Numbered from the stretch's first letter, positions 33,457-43,366 are shown. The stretch is DNA of 64,000 bases from CAG-791 sp000431495 (GCA_052117605.1 JBQKIT010000012.1); one strand, 5' to 3'. Translations and numbers: made by a program. Notes: generated by a model not told the origin, from the letters alone.

Positions 33457-33678
33457 ATGGACCAGATTGAAATCAAAGACGAGTTCATCAAGCTTGGTCA
33501 GGCACTGAAGCTTGCCGGTATCGCAGAATCCGGTGTAGATGCCAAGATTATGATTGAAGAGGAAACGGTAAAGGTAAATGGCGAAACAGAAACCCGCCGC
33601 GGCAGGAAGCTCTATGACGGAGACGCTGTAGAAGCCAGAGGTATGTCCTTTACGGTATCTTCTCCTGTGAAAAAGTAA
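33457..33678 (+). CDS. yaaA: S4-domain RNA-binding protein YaaA (RlbA)
   Basis: A 73-residue protein that is almost entirely an S4 RNA-binding domain: FIKLGQALKLAGIAESGVDA and VKVNGETETRRGRKLYDGD. It is the conserved small gene between dnaN and recF; a role in ribosome biogenesis has been suggested in B. subtilis. ATG at 33457 follows GGCGGAGAG. The stop overlaps the recF start (TAATG). Confidence 0.93.
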   Translation: MDQIEIKDEFIKLGQALKLAGIAESGVDAKIMIEEETVKVNGETETRRGRKLYDGDAVEARGMSFTVSSPVKK

Positions 33679-34772
33679 TGTTTATTAAGTCATTAAGACT
33701 TGCGGATTATCGTAACTATGAAACTCTTTCTCTGGATTTTTCAGAAGGAACCAACATTTTTTACGGTGACAATGCGCAGGGAAAAACAAATATACTGGAA
33801 GCTCTTTACCTGATTGCTACGACAAAATCTCATCGGGGAGTCTTTGATAAAGATCTGATACGCTTCGGATGTCAGGAAGGACATGTCCGATGTGTTGTGA
33901 TTAAGAATGGCATTGATTATCAGGTAGATTTGCATCTTAGAAAGTCCAGGGCAAAAGGAATTGCGATTAACGGACAGAGAATACGTAAGGCATCGGAGCT
34001 GATCGGTCTTCTCCATATTGTTTTTTTCTCACCGGAGGATCTTTCCATCGTAAAGGATGGTCCCTCCCAGAGAAGACGTTTTATGGACATGGAGTTGTGT
34101 CAGCTGGATGAATCCTATCTGTACGATCTGAATCATTACAACAAGGTGCTGGAGCAGCGCAACAAGCTGCTTCGTCAGATTGCAGACAACCCTTCTCTTT
34201 CCATGACACTGGATGTATGGAATGATCAGCTTCTGGATTACGGGAAGAAGATTATCCGGAGACGCCGTGTTTTTCTGGAGGATCTGAATGAAATCATCCG
34301 GGAAATGCACGAGAATCTTTCCGGCGGCAGGGAACATCTCTCCCTATGCTATGAACCGAATGTGTCAGAGGATCATTTTGAAGAAGAGCTTTTCCGGTTT
34401 CGTGAGAGGGAGAAATACATCGGTTCTACGGCAGTGGGACCTCATAAAGATGATTTTTCCTTTGTCTGTGATGAGATTGATTTACGGAAATTCGGGTCAC
34501 AGGGACAGCAAAGAACCTGTGCACTTTCCCTGAAGCTTTCGGAGCTTCAGCTGGTAAAGAAGATGATCGGCGAAGAGCCGGTTCTGATGCTGGATGATGT
34601 ATTATCAGAGCTGGATACAAACCGACAGAACTATCTTCTGAATTCGCTTGGAGGAATACAGACCTTTATTACATGTACGGGACTGGATGAATTTGTGAAT
34701 CATCGTTTTTCGATTGATCGCCTTTACCGGATTCGTGAAGGTCAGGTTGTGGAAACGAACGGAATATCGTGA
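33678..34772 (+). CDS. recF: DNA replication and repair protein RecF
   Basis: A 364-residue SMC-like ATPase. Walker A is YGDNAQGKTNILEAL near residue 30; the signature and Walker B segment are FGSQGQQRTCALSLKLSEL and PVLMLDDVLSELD. It helps RecA load at gaps. Coupled to yaaA by a one-base overlap. Confidence 0.96.
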   Translation: MFIKSLRLADYRNYETLSLDFSEGTNIFYGDNAQGKTNILEALYLIATTKSHRGVFDKDLIRFGCQEGHVRCVVIKNGIDYQVDLHLRKSRAKGIAINGQRIRKASELIGLLHIVFFSPEDLSIVKDGPSQRRRFMDMELCQLDESYLYDLNHYNKVLEQRNKLLRQIADNPSLSMTLDVWNDQLLDYGKKIIRRRRVFLEDLNEIIREMHENLSGGREHLSLCYEPNVSEDHFEEELFRFREREKYIGSTAVGPHKDDFSFVCDEIDLRKFGSQGQQRTCALSLKLSELQLVKKMIGEEPVLMLDDVLSELDTNRQNYLLNSLGGIQTFITCTGLDEFVNHRFSIDRLYRIREGQVVETNGIS

Positions 34773-34813
34773 TAACAAGGAGCCGTTTTTGAACTGCGGC
34801 AGAAAGTGGAATA

Positions 34814-36889
34814 ATGGCAGCAGAAGAAATCAAGAATCTTTTAGAGGCCGCGCAGGAAGATCAGAAGGCGCAGCAGGCAGAGGGATTTGCACGGGAATAT
34901 GCCGAGAATGAGAAGGAATATAAGGACGACAATGTCAAGGATACGAAGGATGTAGGATCCTATACGGCTGATGACATTCAGGTTCTGGAAGGACTTCAGG
35001 CAGTTCGCAAGCGTCCCGGCATGTACATTGGAACCACATCCTCCAGAGGACTTCATCATCTGGTCTACGAGATTGTAGATAATTCCGTCGATGAGGCCCT
35101 TGCCGGATACTGCACGCATATCGAGGTTTTCATCAATCCGGGAAACAGCATTACGGTATCGGATAACGGACGCGGAATTCCGGTCGGAATCAATCACAAA
35201 ACCGGTATGACGGCGGTGGAGGTGGTCTATACCATTCTTCACGCAGGCGGTAAATTCGGCGGCGGGGGATACAAGGTTTCCGGTGGTCTTCATGGCGTCG
35301 GAGCATCGGTTGTCAACGCTCTTTCCAGCTGGCTGGAGGTTACCGTCAGACAGGATGGTAAAATACATGTCATTCGTTTTGAAAACGGCGGTCATGTGAA
35401 GGAAAAGCTTCATGTGGTTGGAACCTGCGCGGCAGAGGATACGGGAACCAGTGTTACCTTCCAGCCGGATCCGTCGGTATTCCAGGAAACGACGGTATAT
35501 GATTATGACATCATTAAGGCAAGACTCCGTGAGATGGCCTTTCTGACCAAGGGGCTCAAGATCACGCTTACCGACCTTCGGGAAGAAGGAAAGCAGGAAA
35601 ACGGAGAACCGAGAAAGGATGTCTTCCACTATGAGGGAGGAATCCGGGAGTATGTTGCGTATCTGAACCGAAGCAAAACACCGCTGTACTCCGAAATTCT
35701 TTATTTCGACGGGACGAAGAACAACGTCTATGTCGAGGTATCCATGCAGCATAACGATGCTTATAATGTTTCGGAATACAGCTTCGTCAACAACATCAAT
35801 ACTCCGGAAGGCGGTATGCATCTGACCGGCTTCCACAATGCGATGACGAAGACCTTCAACGACTATGCAAGAAAGAACGGAATTCTGAAAGACAGTGAGC
35901 AGAATCTGTCCGGTGACGATATTCGTGAAGGACTTACCGCAATCGTTTCCGTTAAGGTTGAGGATCCCCAGTTTGAGGGACAGACGAAGCAGAAGCTTGG
36001 AAACATCGAAGCCAGAGGCGCGGTGGATTCCGTTGTCAGTGAAAAGCTGACCTACTATCTGGAGCAGCATCCCGATGTTGCAAAGACAATCTGTGAGAAG
36101 GCACTTCTTGCGCAGCGTGCCAGAGAGGCTGCCCGAAAGGCAAGAGATCTGACCAGAAGAAAAACTGCCCTGGAGACGATGTCACTTCCCGGAAAGCTTG
36201 CCGATTGCTCGGATAAGGATCCGAAGAACTGTGAAATATTCCTCGTAGAGGGTGATTCCGCAGGCGGCTCCGCCAAGAGCGCGAGAAATCGTTTTACGCA
36301 GGCAATTCTTCCCCTCCGAGGCAAAATTCTGAATGTCGAGAAGGCAAGAGAAGATCGGATTTACGGCAATGAAGAAATCAAGGCAATGATCACAGCCTTT
36401 GGAACCGGAATTCACGAAGAATTTGACATTGCCAAGCTTCGTTATGACAAGATCATCATTATGACGGATGCCGATGTCGACGGAGCACATATCGATACGC
36501 TGATGCTGACTTTCCTGTACCGCTTCATGCCGGAGCTGATCCGTCAGGGGCATGTCTATCTCGCAATGCCGCCGCTTTTTAAGCTTGAGCGCAATAAGAA
36601 GGTATGGTATGCCTACAGCGATGAGGAGCTTGCCGGTATTCTGAATGAAGTCGGCAGGGACAATAATAACCGCATTCAGCGTTACAAGGGACTTGGAGAG
36701 ATGGATCCGGAGCAGCTCTGGGAGACGACCATGGATCCGGAGCGCAGAATTCTTCGCCGTGTCAATATCGATGAAGAAAGTGAGTCCGAAGTGGATCTTA
36801 CGTTTACCACTCTCATGGGGGATCAGGTCGAACCCAGACGGGAGTTCATCGAGCAGAATGCAAAGTTTGTCCAGAATCTGGACGTATAA
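34814..36889 (+). CDS. gyrB: DNA gyrase subunit B
   Basis: A 691-residue ATPase subunit of gyrase. GHKL ATP site: EIVDNSVDEALAGY, DNGRGIPVG and GGLHGVGASVVNALS. TOPRIM: LVEGDSAGGSAKSARNR and DADVDGAHI. It carries an N-terminal extension of about 45 acidic residues before the usual start at YTADDIQVLEGLQAVRKRPGMYIG (split here: DDIQVLEGL, VRKRPGMYIG). The ribosome site before the ATG is weak. Confidence 0.97.
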   Translation: MAAEEIKNLLEAAQEDQKAQQAEGFAREYAENEKEYKDDNVKDTKDVGSYTADDIQVLEGLQAVRKRPGMYIGTTSSRGLHHLVYEIVDNSVDEALAGYCTHIEVFINPGNSITVSDNGRGIPVGINHKTGMTAVEVVYTILHAGGKFGGGGYKVSGGLHGVGASVVNALSSWLEVTVRQDGKIHVIRFENGGHVKEKLHVVGTCAAEDTGTSVTFQPDPSVFQETTVYDYDIIKARLREMAFLTKGLKITLTDLREEGKQENGEPRKDVFHYEGGIREYVAYLNRSKTPLYSEILYFDGTKNNVYVEVSMQHNDAYNVSEYSFVNNINTPEGGMHLTGFHNAMTKTFNDYARKNGILKDSEQNLSGDDIREGLTAIVSVKVEDPQFEGQTKQKLGNIEARGAVDSVVSEKLTYYLEQHPDVAKTICEKALLAQRAREAARKARDLTRRKTALETMSLPGKLADCSDKDPKNCEIFLVEGDSAGGSAKSARNRFTQAILPLRGKILNVEKAREDRIYGNEEIKAMITAFGTGIHEEFDIAKLRYDKIIIMTDADVDGAHIDTLMLTFLYRFMPELIRQGHVYLAMPPLFKLERNKKVWYAYSDEELAGILNEVGRDNNNRIQRYKGLGEMDPEQLWETTMDPERRILRRVNIDEESESEVDLTFTTLMGDQVEPRREFIEQNAKFVQNLDV

Positions 36890-36913
36890 AGAGGCAACAA
36901 TAAAGGAGTCTTC

Positions 36914-39421
36914 ATGGAAGACAACGTTTTTGACAGCAGAATACATGATGTTGATCTGAATAAGACCATGCGTAATTCGTATATTGATTACGCTATGAGT
37001 GTCATTGTTCAGAGAGCACTGCCGGATGTCCGGGATGGAATGAAGCCGGTTCAGAGAAGAATTCTCTGGGCAATGAGCGAGCTGGGCAATACTCCGGACA
37101 AGCCGCATCGTAAGTGTGCCCGTATCGTCGGCGACACAATGGGTAAGTACCATCCGCATGGAGACAGCTCTATTTACGGAGCTCTCGTTTACATGGCTCA
37201 GCCATGGTCCATGCGTTACTGCCTGGTTGACGGACACGGAAACTTTGGCTCTGTGGACGGCGACGGTGCTGCAGCAATGCGATATACCGAGGCGAGACTG
37301 ACGAAGATTTCTACGGAAATGATGGCCGATATCAATAAGGACACCATTGATTTTGTAGACAACTTCGATGGAACAGAGAAGGAGCCCGCTGTTCTTCCTG
37401 CGCGTTTTCCGAATCTTCTGGTAAACGGAACGACAGGAATTGCGGTAGGTATGGCAACCAACATTCCTCCGCACAATCTGCGCGAGGTGGTTGCGGCCTG
37501 CACAAAAATGATTGATAACCGGATTCAGGAGAACCGGGATACCGACATTGAAGAACTGCTTGATATCATCAAGGCTCCTGACTTCCCGACAGGCGGCATC
37601 ATTATGGGTCTGCAGGGGGCACGTGAAGCGTACATGACCGGAAAGGGCAAGATCATTACCCGTGCGGTCACGGACATCGAGCCCATGCAGAACGGTAAGA
37701 ACCGCATTGTTGTGACGGAGCTTCCGTATCTTGTCAATAAGGCAAATCTGATTAAGAACATTGCGGATCTTGTCAAGAATAAGAAGATTGAAGGCATTAC
37801 GGATCTTCGGGATGAGTCTGACCGCGACGGAATGCGGATTGTCATTGAGCTTCGGCATGATGTCAATGCGAATATCATTCTGAATCAGCTGTTCAAGCAT
37901 ACGCAGATGCAGGATACCTTCGGTGTCATTATGCTGTCTTTGGTAAACGGGGAACCGAAGATCCTTGGTCTTAAGGATATGCTGACCTACTACCTGAAGC
38001 ATCAGGAGGAAGTGGTCACAAGAAGAACGCAGTATGATCTGAATAAGGCACAGGAGCGTGATCACATCGTTCAGGGTCTTCTGATTGCCATTGATCATAT
38101 TGATGAGGTGGTACGTATCATCCGCTCCTCTTCTTCTGTACAGGAAGCGAAAAACCGTCTGACAGAGCGCTTCGGTCTGGATGATGTGCAGGCACAGGCA
38201 ATTGTAGATATGCGTCTTCGCGCACTGACCGGTCTGGAGCGCGACAGACTTGAGGCGGAGCATGCTGAACTTTTGAAGACGATTGCACGGCTGCAGGCAA
38301 TTCTTTCCGACCGCAATCTTCTGCTTGGTGTAATTCGTGATGAAATGAATGTCATTGCAGATAAATACGGTGATGAGAGACGTTCACAGATCAATGTTCA
38401 CGCAGATCTTTCCGAGATTGAGATGGAGGATCTGATTCAGAACGAGAACTGTGTCATTACAAGAACAAGCCTTGGCTACATCAAGAGAACCTCCGCAGAC
38501 GAGTTCCGTGCACAGAATCGTGGCGGAAGGGGAGTCAAGGGAGCACATACGATTGATGACGATTATGTAGAGGATCTTCTGATGACCGCCATCAAGGACA
38601 CCCTCCTTATTTTCACAACCAAGGGACGCGTCTATAAGCTGAAGACCTACAAGATTCCGGAAGCCTTCAGAACCTCGCGAGGAACTGCAATTGTCAATCT
38701 TCTCCAGCTGGATGCGGACGAGAAGGTATCTGCACTGATCCCGGTTCAGAGCATCAGTGATGATAAGAGTCTCTTCATGGTGACGCGGAACGGAATCGTG
38801 AAGAAGACAAGATGCAGAGAGTTTGCAAACATCCGGTCCAACGGCATCAATGCCATTGCCATTCAGGATGGGGATGCTTTGATTGAAGTCAAGGAAACCT
38901 GTGCAGACGATGACATCATCATTGTTACGAAAAAGGGAATGTCTGTGCGTTTCCATGAGACGCAGGTCCGTGCAACAGGCCGCAGCTCCATGGGTGTCAT
39001 GGGAATCCGTCTGGATGAAAATGACTGTGTGGCCGGAATGCAGCTGAGCTCACAGGGGGATTCCATCCTTGTTGTATCTGAAAAGGGCATGGGCAAGCGC
39101 AGCTCCCTGGAAGATTTCCGTGTGCAGAATCGCGGCGGTAAGGGCATCAAGTGCTATAAGATCACAGAAAAAACAGGCGATGTTGTGGGTGTCAAGGCCG
39201 TCAATGATGACCATGAAATTATGATGATCACCTCAGCCGGAATCATTATCCAGATCCGGATGAATGAGGTGCCGGTACATGGCCGCATTACCTCCGGTGT
39301 GAAGCTGATCAATCTGGAAGATGGTGTGAAGGTCGTAAAGATTGCGAAGGTTCGTGAGGATGTCGATGACGACACCATGCAGACGGAAGATCGGACGGAG
39401 AACGAAAAGGAAGACAATTGA
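36914..39421 (+). CDS. gyrA: DNA gyrase subunit A
   Basis: An 835-residue breakage-reunion subunit. The active tyrosine is in AAAMRYTEARL near residue 125; the GyrA-box-like QNRGGRGVKG near 535 and the six-bladed C-terminal propeller repeats mark it as GyrA rather than ParC. In the quinolone region, Ser85 and Gly89 correspond to E. coli Ser83 and Asp87. It ends with an acidic tail. ATG follows AAAGGAG. Its stop overlaps the next gene. Confidence 0.97.
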   Translation: MEDNVFDSRIHDVDLNKTMRNSYIDYAMSVIVQRALPDVRDGMKPVQRRILWAMSELGNTPDKPHRKCARIVGDTMGKYHPHGDSSIYGALVYMAQPWSMRYCLVDGHGNFGSVDGDGAAAMRYTEARLTKISTEMMADINKDTIDFVDNFDGTEKEPAVLPARFPNLLVNGTTGIAVGMATNIPPHNLREVVAACTKMIDNRIQENRDTDIEELLDIIKAPDFPTGGIIMGLQGAREAYMTGKGKIITRAVTDIEPMQNGKNRIVVTELPYLVNKANLIKNIADLVKNKKIEGITDLRDESDRDGMRIVIELRHDVNANIILNQLFKHTQMQDTFGVIMLSLVNGEPKILGLKDMLTYYLKHQEEVVTRRTQYDLNKAQERDHIVQGLLIAIDHIDEVVRIIRSSSSVQEAKNRLTERFGLDDVQAQAIVDMRLRALTGLERDRLEAEHAELLKTIARLQAILSDRNLLLGVIRDEMNVIADKYGDERRSQINVHADLSEIEMEDLIQNENCVITRTSLGYIKRTSADEFRAQNRGGRGVKGAHTIDDDYVEDLLMTAIKDTLLIFTTKGRVYKLKTYKIPEAFRTSRGTAIVNLLQLDADEKVSALIPVQSISDDKSLFMVTRNGIVKKTRCREFANIRSNGINAIAIQDGDALIEVKETCADDDIIIVTKKGMSVRFHETQVRATGRSSMGVMGIRLDENDCVAGMQLSSQGDSILVVSEKGMGKRSSLEDFRVQNRGGKGIKCYKITEKTGDVVGVKAVNDDHEIMMITSAGIIIQIRMNEVPVHGRITSGVKLINLEDGVKVVKIAKVREDVDDDTMQTEDRTENEKEDN

Positions 39422-40017
39422 AGAAAGAAACGCAGGCACAGCAGCTTGATCATGGCTTTGGACCCTTATATTCCGATCACTCAAGAATTCTGATTCTGGG
39501 AAGCTTCCCTTCCGTAAAATCGCGGGAAGCAAGCTTCTATTACGGACATCCGCAGAATCGGTTCTGGAGAATCATGCGTGCACTTTATGATCCGGATGTA
39601 GGAAAAAAGATACAAAATGGGGAAAAGATAGACCCTCCTGCATCCATGGATGAAAAAAAAGCACTCATTCTGGATCATGATCTTGCTCTGTGGGACACCA
39701 TAGAGCGCTGCACCATTGTCGGATCTTCGGACAGCTCCATTCGTGATGTCACGGTGACAGATATTCCATGGCTTCTGGAGCAATGTCCGATTGAGAGAAT
39801 CTATTGCAATGGAACAGCCTCCTATGATCTGTTCAGGAAGTATTCTCTTCCTGTTCTGGAAAAATGGTGTAAGAAACAGAAAAGGGAAGCTCCGATTGTA
39901 TCGAAGCTTCCCTCTTCTTCTCCTGCAAATGCAGCCTGGTCTCTTTCAAGGCTGCTGGATGAATGGAAGAAAATCAATCTGCCTGCGGAAGGTTCAGTTC
40001 CTGATTCAGATACTTGA
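39418..40017 (+). CDS. DNA-deoxyinosine glycosylase (uracil-DNA glycosylase superfamily)
   Basis: A 199-residue protein of the UDG superfamily, hypoxanthine-DNA glycosylase branch. The family signature ILGSFPSVKSREASFYYGHPQNRFW is visible in two pieces (ILILGSFPSVKSRE, FYYGHPQNRFW), followed by LALWDTIERC and RIYCNGTASYDLF. It removes deaminated purines from DNA. The TTG start overlaps the gyrA stop codon; AAGGAAG lies four bases before it, so translation is coupled to gyrA. The 3' end overlaps the convergent DUF1858 gene by 44 bases. Confidence 0.88.
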   Translation: MKKETQAQQLDHGFGPLYSDHSRILILGSFPSVKSREASFYYGHPQNRFWRIMRALYDPDVGKKIQNGEKIDPPASMDEKKALILDHDLALWDTIERCTIVGSSDSSIRDVTVTDIPWLLEQCPIERIYCNGTASYDLFRKYSLPVLEKWCKKQKREAPIVSKLPSSSPANAAWSLSRLLDEWKKINLPAEGSVPDSDT

Positions 40018-40219
40018 CGACCTCCTCACCATCCAGACCATGTACCATACAGGCATCGCCCAGATTCTCCATCAGAGCCGCCGGGCAGCTGATGCAGCCC
40101 ATGCCGACACGCATCAGAACTTCCGCTGCGTCCGGATGTGCCAGAATCACATCTCTTACAATCATATCGGAACGGATGGGCTCTTTGCTCTGCTGTTCCT
40201 GTTCATTCATTTCTGCCAT
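39974..40219 (-). CDS. DUF1858 domain protein (ScdA N-domain-like)
   Basis: An 81-residue protein consisting of a DUF1858 domain: DMIVRDVILAHPDAAEVLMRVGMGC then CISCPAALMENLGDAC with a CxxC pair, found in ScdA/RIC and redox-linked proteins. Function as a single domain is unknown. ATG at 40219 has GGAGGTC upstream; an earlier in-frame ATG lacks a site. It is convergent with, and overlaps, the glycosylase gene. Confidence 0.85.
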   Translation of the reverse strand: MAEMNEQEQQSKEPIRSDMIVRDVILAHPDAAEVLMRVGMGCISCPAALMENLGDACMVHGLDGEEVVKYLNQELNLPQAD

Positions 40220-40323
40220 AGGTTTGACCTCCGAAATTCTATAAAGCAGCATAGATTGCTGTCTGTCATTGATTACTTCTGCTCAGTGTAACATAAAATA
40301 AAAATGCGGGAAACGTATCCCTG

Positions 40324-42921
40324 TTATTCGATTCCGGTTACCTTGTAATCCTTATCTTCTACGGTTTTCTTTAAAAGATCATCGGATACATCTCCGGAGA
40401 GTTCGAGAACCGCGGTTCCATTTTCATGTGAAACCTCTGCGCTGATAACACCATCCAGAGCTTCCAGAGCTTTCTTTACCGTTGCCTCGCAGTGGCAGCA
40501 CATCATTCCTTCAATCTTCATTGTTTTTTTCATTTTTTTGTCCTTTCCTTTTTCTTTCCCTGTTTCAGGTTGGTTCATGGTTATAAGTTTTCTGTCATTT
40601 CGGAGAGTATTTCTGCCTCTGTGATCCTTTCCGGAATCGTGAAGCCGGAAAAGATTCAGCCGGAGTGCATTCATGCATACGAAGAGGCTTGAGCAGCTCA
40701 TTGCTGCAGCACCCCACATCGGATTCATGTTAAGTCCCCAATGAGCATACAGCCCGGCAGCCAGAGGAATCAAGAGTACATTGTAGAATAAAGCCCAGAA
40801 AAGATTTTCGACAATGTTCCGGTAAGATGCACGTGAGAGACGCACTGCAGCGGAGACATCGGTCAGTCTGGATTTCATCAGGACGACATCGGCTGCATCG
40901 ATGGCAACATCTGTCCCTGCACCGATGGCAATGCCGATATTTGCCCTCGTAAGAGCAGGAGCATCGTTGATACCATCTCCGACCATGGCAACCTTTCCGG
41001 ATTTCTGCAGCATTTGAATGATCTTTTCTTTTTCTTCCGGAAGAACCTGCGCGGCAACTTCATCCACACCTGCCTGTTTTCCGATGGCGTCTGCTGTTCG
41101 GCGATTGTCTCCGGTAAGCATGACAACGCGGATGCCCATATTTCTGAGCTCCTGAACAGCCCGGGCTGAATCCTTGCGGATGGGATCGGCCACGGCAATC
41201 AGACCAAGGAGCCTTCCGTCCTCTTCAAAGTACATCGCTGTTTTTCCGCTTTCGGAAAGTCTGTCCGCAGCCTTTCTCATATTCGCATGGATGGAGGCCT
41301 TTGTCAGGATAAATTTCTCCTTTCCTCCGGAAATCTGTTTACCTTGAAGAATGCCGGTCAGCCCGTTTCCGGGAAGAACCTGAAGATCAGAAAGTCCGGA
41401 GAAATCCGGATTTCCTGCTTTCTCAGATTCGGCGGCATAGGCAATGATGGCTTTGGCAAGAGGATGCTCAGAATGATATTCCAGAGCGGCTGCTTTCTGA
41501 AGAAGCTCTGATCCGGTGACGCCGTCAGCGGGAAGAACATCTGTCACAGCAGGAGCTCCGCTCGTAATGGTGCCGGTTTTATCAAGCGCTACGATTTGAA
41601 TATTTCCGGTCTCCTGTAAGGCTTCCGCAGTTTTGAATAGAATTCCGTTTCTGGCTCCGAGACCGTTTCCGACCATAATGGCAACCGGGGTGGCGAGGCC
41701 GAGTGCGCAGGGGCAGGATACTACAAGAACGCAGATTCCGTGAGCCAGTGCAAAACCAATGTCTTTCCCGAGTAGAAGCCAGACCACAATAGTAATGACA
41801 GACAGAACAATCACAGAAGGAACAAACACGGAGGAAATCCGGTCAGCCAGCTTAGCAACGGGGGCCTTTGTGGCAGCTGCGTCGCTGACAAGCGAGATGA
41901 TCTGGGAAAGAGTGGTATCCTCTCCTACCCTTGTTGCACGGCATTTTAAGAAACCGCTCTGATTGGTGGTTGCAGAGCTGACCTGGGAGCCGGGCTCCTT
42001 GTCGACCGGGATGGATTCTCCGGTCAGAGCAGCTTCGTTGACTGCGCTGATCCCTTCCAGAACGATACCGTCTGTCGGAATGCTTTCACCGGGTCTTACT
42101 GTAAAAATATCTCCGCACTGCACCTCATCGACGGAAACAGTAATCTCTTTTCCGTTCCGAATCAGGGTTGCGGTTTTAGGAGCAAGCTCCATCAGCGATT
42201 TGAGAGCGTTCGTTGTTTTACCCTTGGAAACAGATTCCAGCATTTTTCCTACGGTAATCAAAGTCAGAATCATGCCGGCAGATTCAAAATAAAACTCATT
42301 CATGTAGGGCATTGCTGCTTCGGAGCCACCGGACACCTGTGCGCCTGTCATGGCAAAGAGCATAACCGTGGAGTAGGCAAAGGCTGCCCCGGAGCCAAGT
42401 GCAATGGTGGAATCCATGTTGGGCGTACCATGGAAGAGACTTTTGAATCCGGAGATAAAAAATTTCTGATTGATTACCAGTATAATTCCGGATAACAAAA
42501 GCTGTATCAGCCCCATTGCGACGTGATTTCCCTTCATGAAGGAAGGAACAGGCCACCCCCACATGTGAACACCCATCGAGAAATACATCAGAATGAGGAG
42601 AAAGAAAACCGACCAGATCAGCCTTTTCTTCAGAATCCTGGTATTGTGATCCGTCAGGGCATCCTTTTCTGCGGCAATCTTTGCCGAGTAGCTTTCTTTT
42701 CCGGAATCAGAAGCTGCTTCCTTCATGGAGGCACCGTATCCTGCATCCTCGACGGCCCGGATGACCGCCTCCGGGGCTGCGGAGCCTTCTACGCCAAGCG
42801 AATTGGTCAGAAGGCTCACAGAGCAGGAGGTCACTCCCGGAACCTTGCCAACTGCTTTTTCCACACGTGACTGGCAGGCGGCGCAGCTCATGCCGGTCAC
42901 AGTATACTGCTTTATACTCAT
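40324..42921 (-). CDS. copA: Copper-exporting P1B-type ATPase with C-terminal HMA domain
   Basis: An 865-residue copper pump. N-terminal heavy-metal domain GMSCAACQSRVEKAV (Cys13, Cys16); helices; actuator TGESIPVDK; membrane CPC motif VVSCPCALGLATP; phosphorylation DKTGTIT; ATP domain with SEHPLAKAI, GDGINDAPAL. After the last helices and a Lys-rich linker a second metal-binding domain closes the protein (EGMMCCHCEATVKKAL), similar to a CopZ chaperone joined in frame. ATG at 42921 has AAAGGAG upstream. It follows csoR by 60 bases; a weak GGGA/TCCC hairpin with T-rich tail follows the stop. Confidence 0.95.
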   Translation of the reverse strand: MSIKQYTVTGMSCAACQSRVEKAVGKVPGVTSCSVSLLTNSLGVEGSAAPEAVIRAVEDAGYGASMKEAASDSGKESYSAKIAAEKDALTDHNTRILKKRLIWSVFFLLILMYFSMGVHMWGWPVPSFMKGNHVAMGLIQLLLSGIILVINQKFFISGFKSLFHGTPNMDSTIALGSGAAFAYSTVMLFAMTGAQVSGGSEAAMPYMNEFYFESAGMILTLITVGKMLESVSKGKTTNALKSLMELAPKTATLIRNGKEITVSVDEVQCGDIFTVRPGESIPTDGIVLEGISAVNEAALTGESIPVDKEPGSQVSSATTNQSGFLKCRATRVGEDTTLSQIISLVSDAAATKAPVAKLADRISSVFVPSVIVLSVITIVVWLLLGKDIGFALAHGICVLVVSCPCALGLATPVAIMVGNGLGARNGILFKTAEALQETGNIQIVALDKTGTITSGAPAVTDVLPADGVTGSELLQKAAALEYHSEHPLAKAIIAYAAESEKAGNPDFSGLSDLQVLPGNGLTGILQGKQISGGKEKFILTKASIHANMRKAADRLSESGKTAMYFEEDGRLLGLIAVADPIRKDSARAVQELRNMGIRVVMLTGDNRRTADAIGKQAGVDEVAAQVLPEEKEKIIQMLQKSGKVAMVGDGINDAPALTRANIGIAIGAGTDVAIDAADVVLMKSRLTDVSAAVRLSRASYRNIVENLFWALFYNVLLIPLAAGLYAHWGLNMNPMWGAAAMSCSSLFVCMNALRLNLFRLHDSGKDHRGRNTLRNDRKLITMNQPETGKEKGKDKKMKKTMKIEGMMCCHCEATVKKALEALDGVISAEVSHENGTAVLELSGDVSDDLLKKTVEDKDYKVTGIE

Positions 42922-42981
42922 CCATTGTCTCCTTTCTTTTTGTCGGGGGAAAACCGACATTTTACAGTGATTCCGTACACT

Positions 42982-43290
42982 TTATTTCATGAGCTTCTGG
43001 AGAACCTTTACCAGCTCATCTACCTTTTCCTCACCGCCGTTGCGGATATCCTCCGTCACACAGGATTTAATGTGCTCGGAAAGAAGTACCTTTGTGAAGC
43101 TGTTGAGCGCGCAGGATGCCGCGGACACCTGGGTCAGAATATCCACGCAGTATGCATTGTTCTCGACCATTCTGCGAATACCGCGGATCTGTCCCTCGAT
43201 GCGGTTCAAACGAGTGATGAGATCCTTTTCTTCAGCATCCGGTCGACTTTTATGACGGCAGCAAAAGCTTTTTTTTTCTTCCTCGCTCAT
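42982..43290 (-). CDS. csoR: Copper-sensing repressor CsoR
   Basis: A 102-residue four-helix repressor of the CsoR/DUF156 family: LITRLNRIEGQIRGIRRMVE is diagnostic. The Cu(I) ligands Cys48, His73 and Cys77 have the family's spacing. Copper binding releases it from DNA and lets copA be expressed. ATG at 43290 follows AAAGGAG; the frame is open for another 100 codons upstream but runs through the operators. The first codons hold a run of nine A. Two operator palindromes lie 60-110 bases upstream. Confidence 0.95.
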   Translation of the reverse strand: MSEEEKKSFCCRHKSRPDAEEKDLITRLNRIEGQIRGIRRMVENNAYCVDILTQVSAASCALNSFTKVLLSEHIKSCVTEDIRNGGEEKVDELVKVLQKLMK

Positions 43291-43347
43291 TGCAACTCCT
43301 TTCTGAACCCGCAGTTTTTCTGAAGTGAATAAAATACCAAATAAGCA

Positions 43348-43366
43348 GATACCCGCAGGGGGTATC
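43348..43366. promoter_or_regulatory. CsoR operator 1
   Basis: GATACCC-GCAGG-GGGTATC: 7-bp arms and a five-base GC-rich centre, the form known for CsoR sites (ATACCC...GGGTAT). It is 58 bases upstream of csoR. Confidence 0.8.

Noticed and set aside
36182..38263. 693-codon minus-strand open frame across gyrB/gyrA
   Set aside because: Shadow of the two gyrase genes; no ribosome site and no family match.
42950..42956. Terminator between csoR and copA (TGTCGG/CCGACA hairpin around 42945-42963)
   Set aside because: The minus-strand stem is followed by A, not T, so it would not stop csoR-copA transcription.
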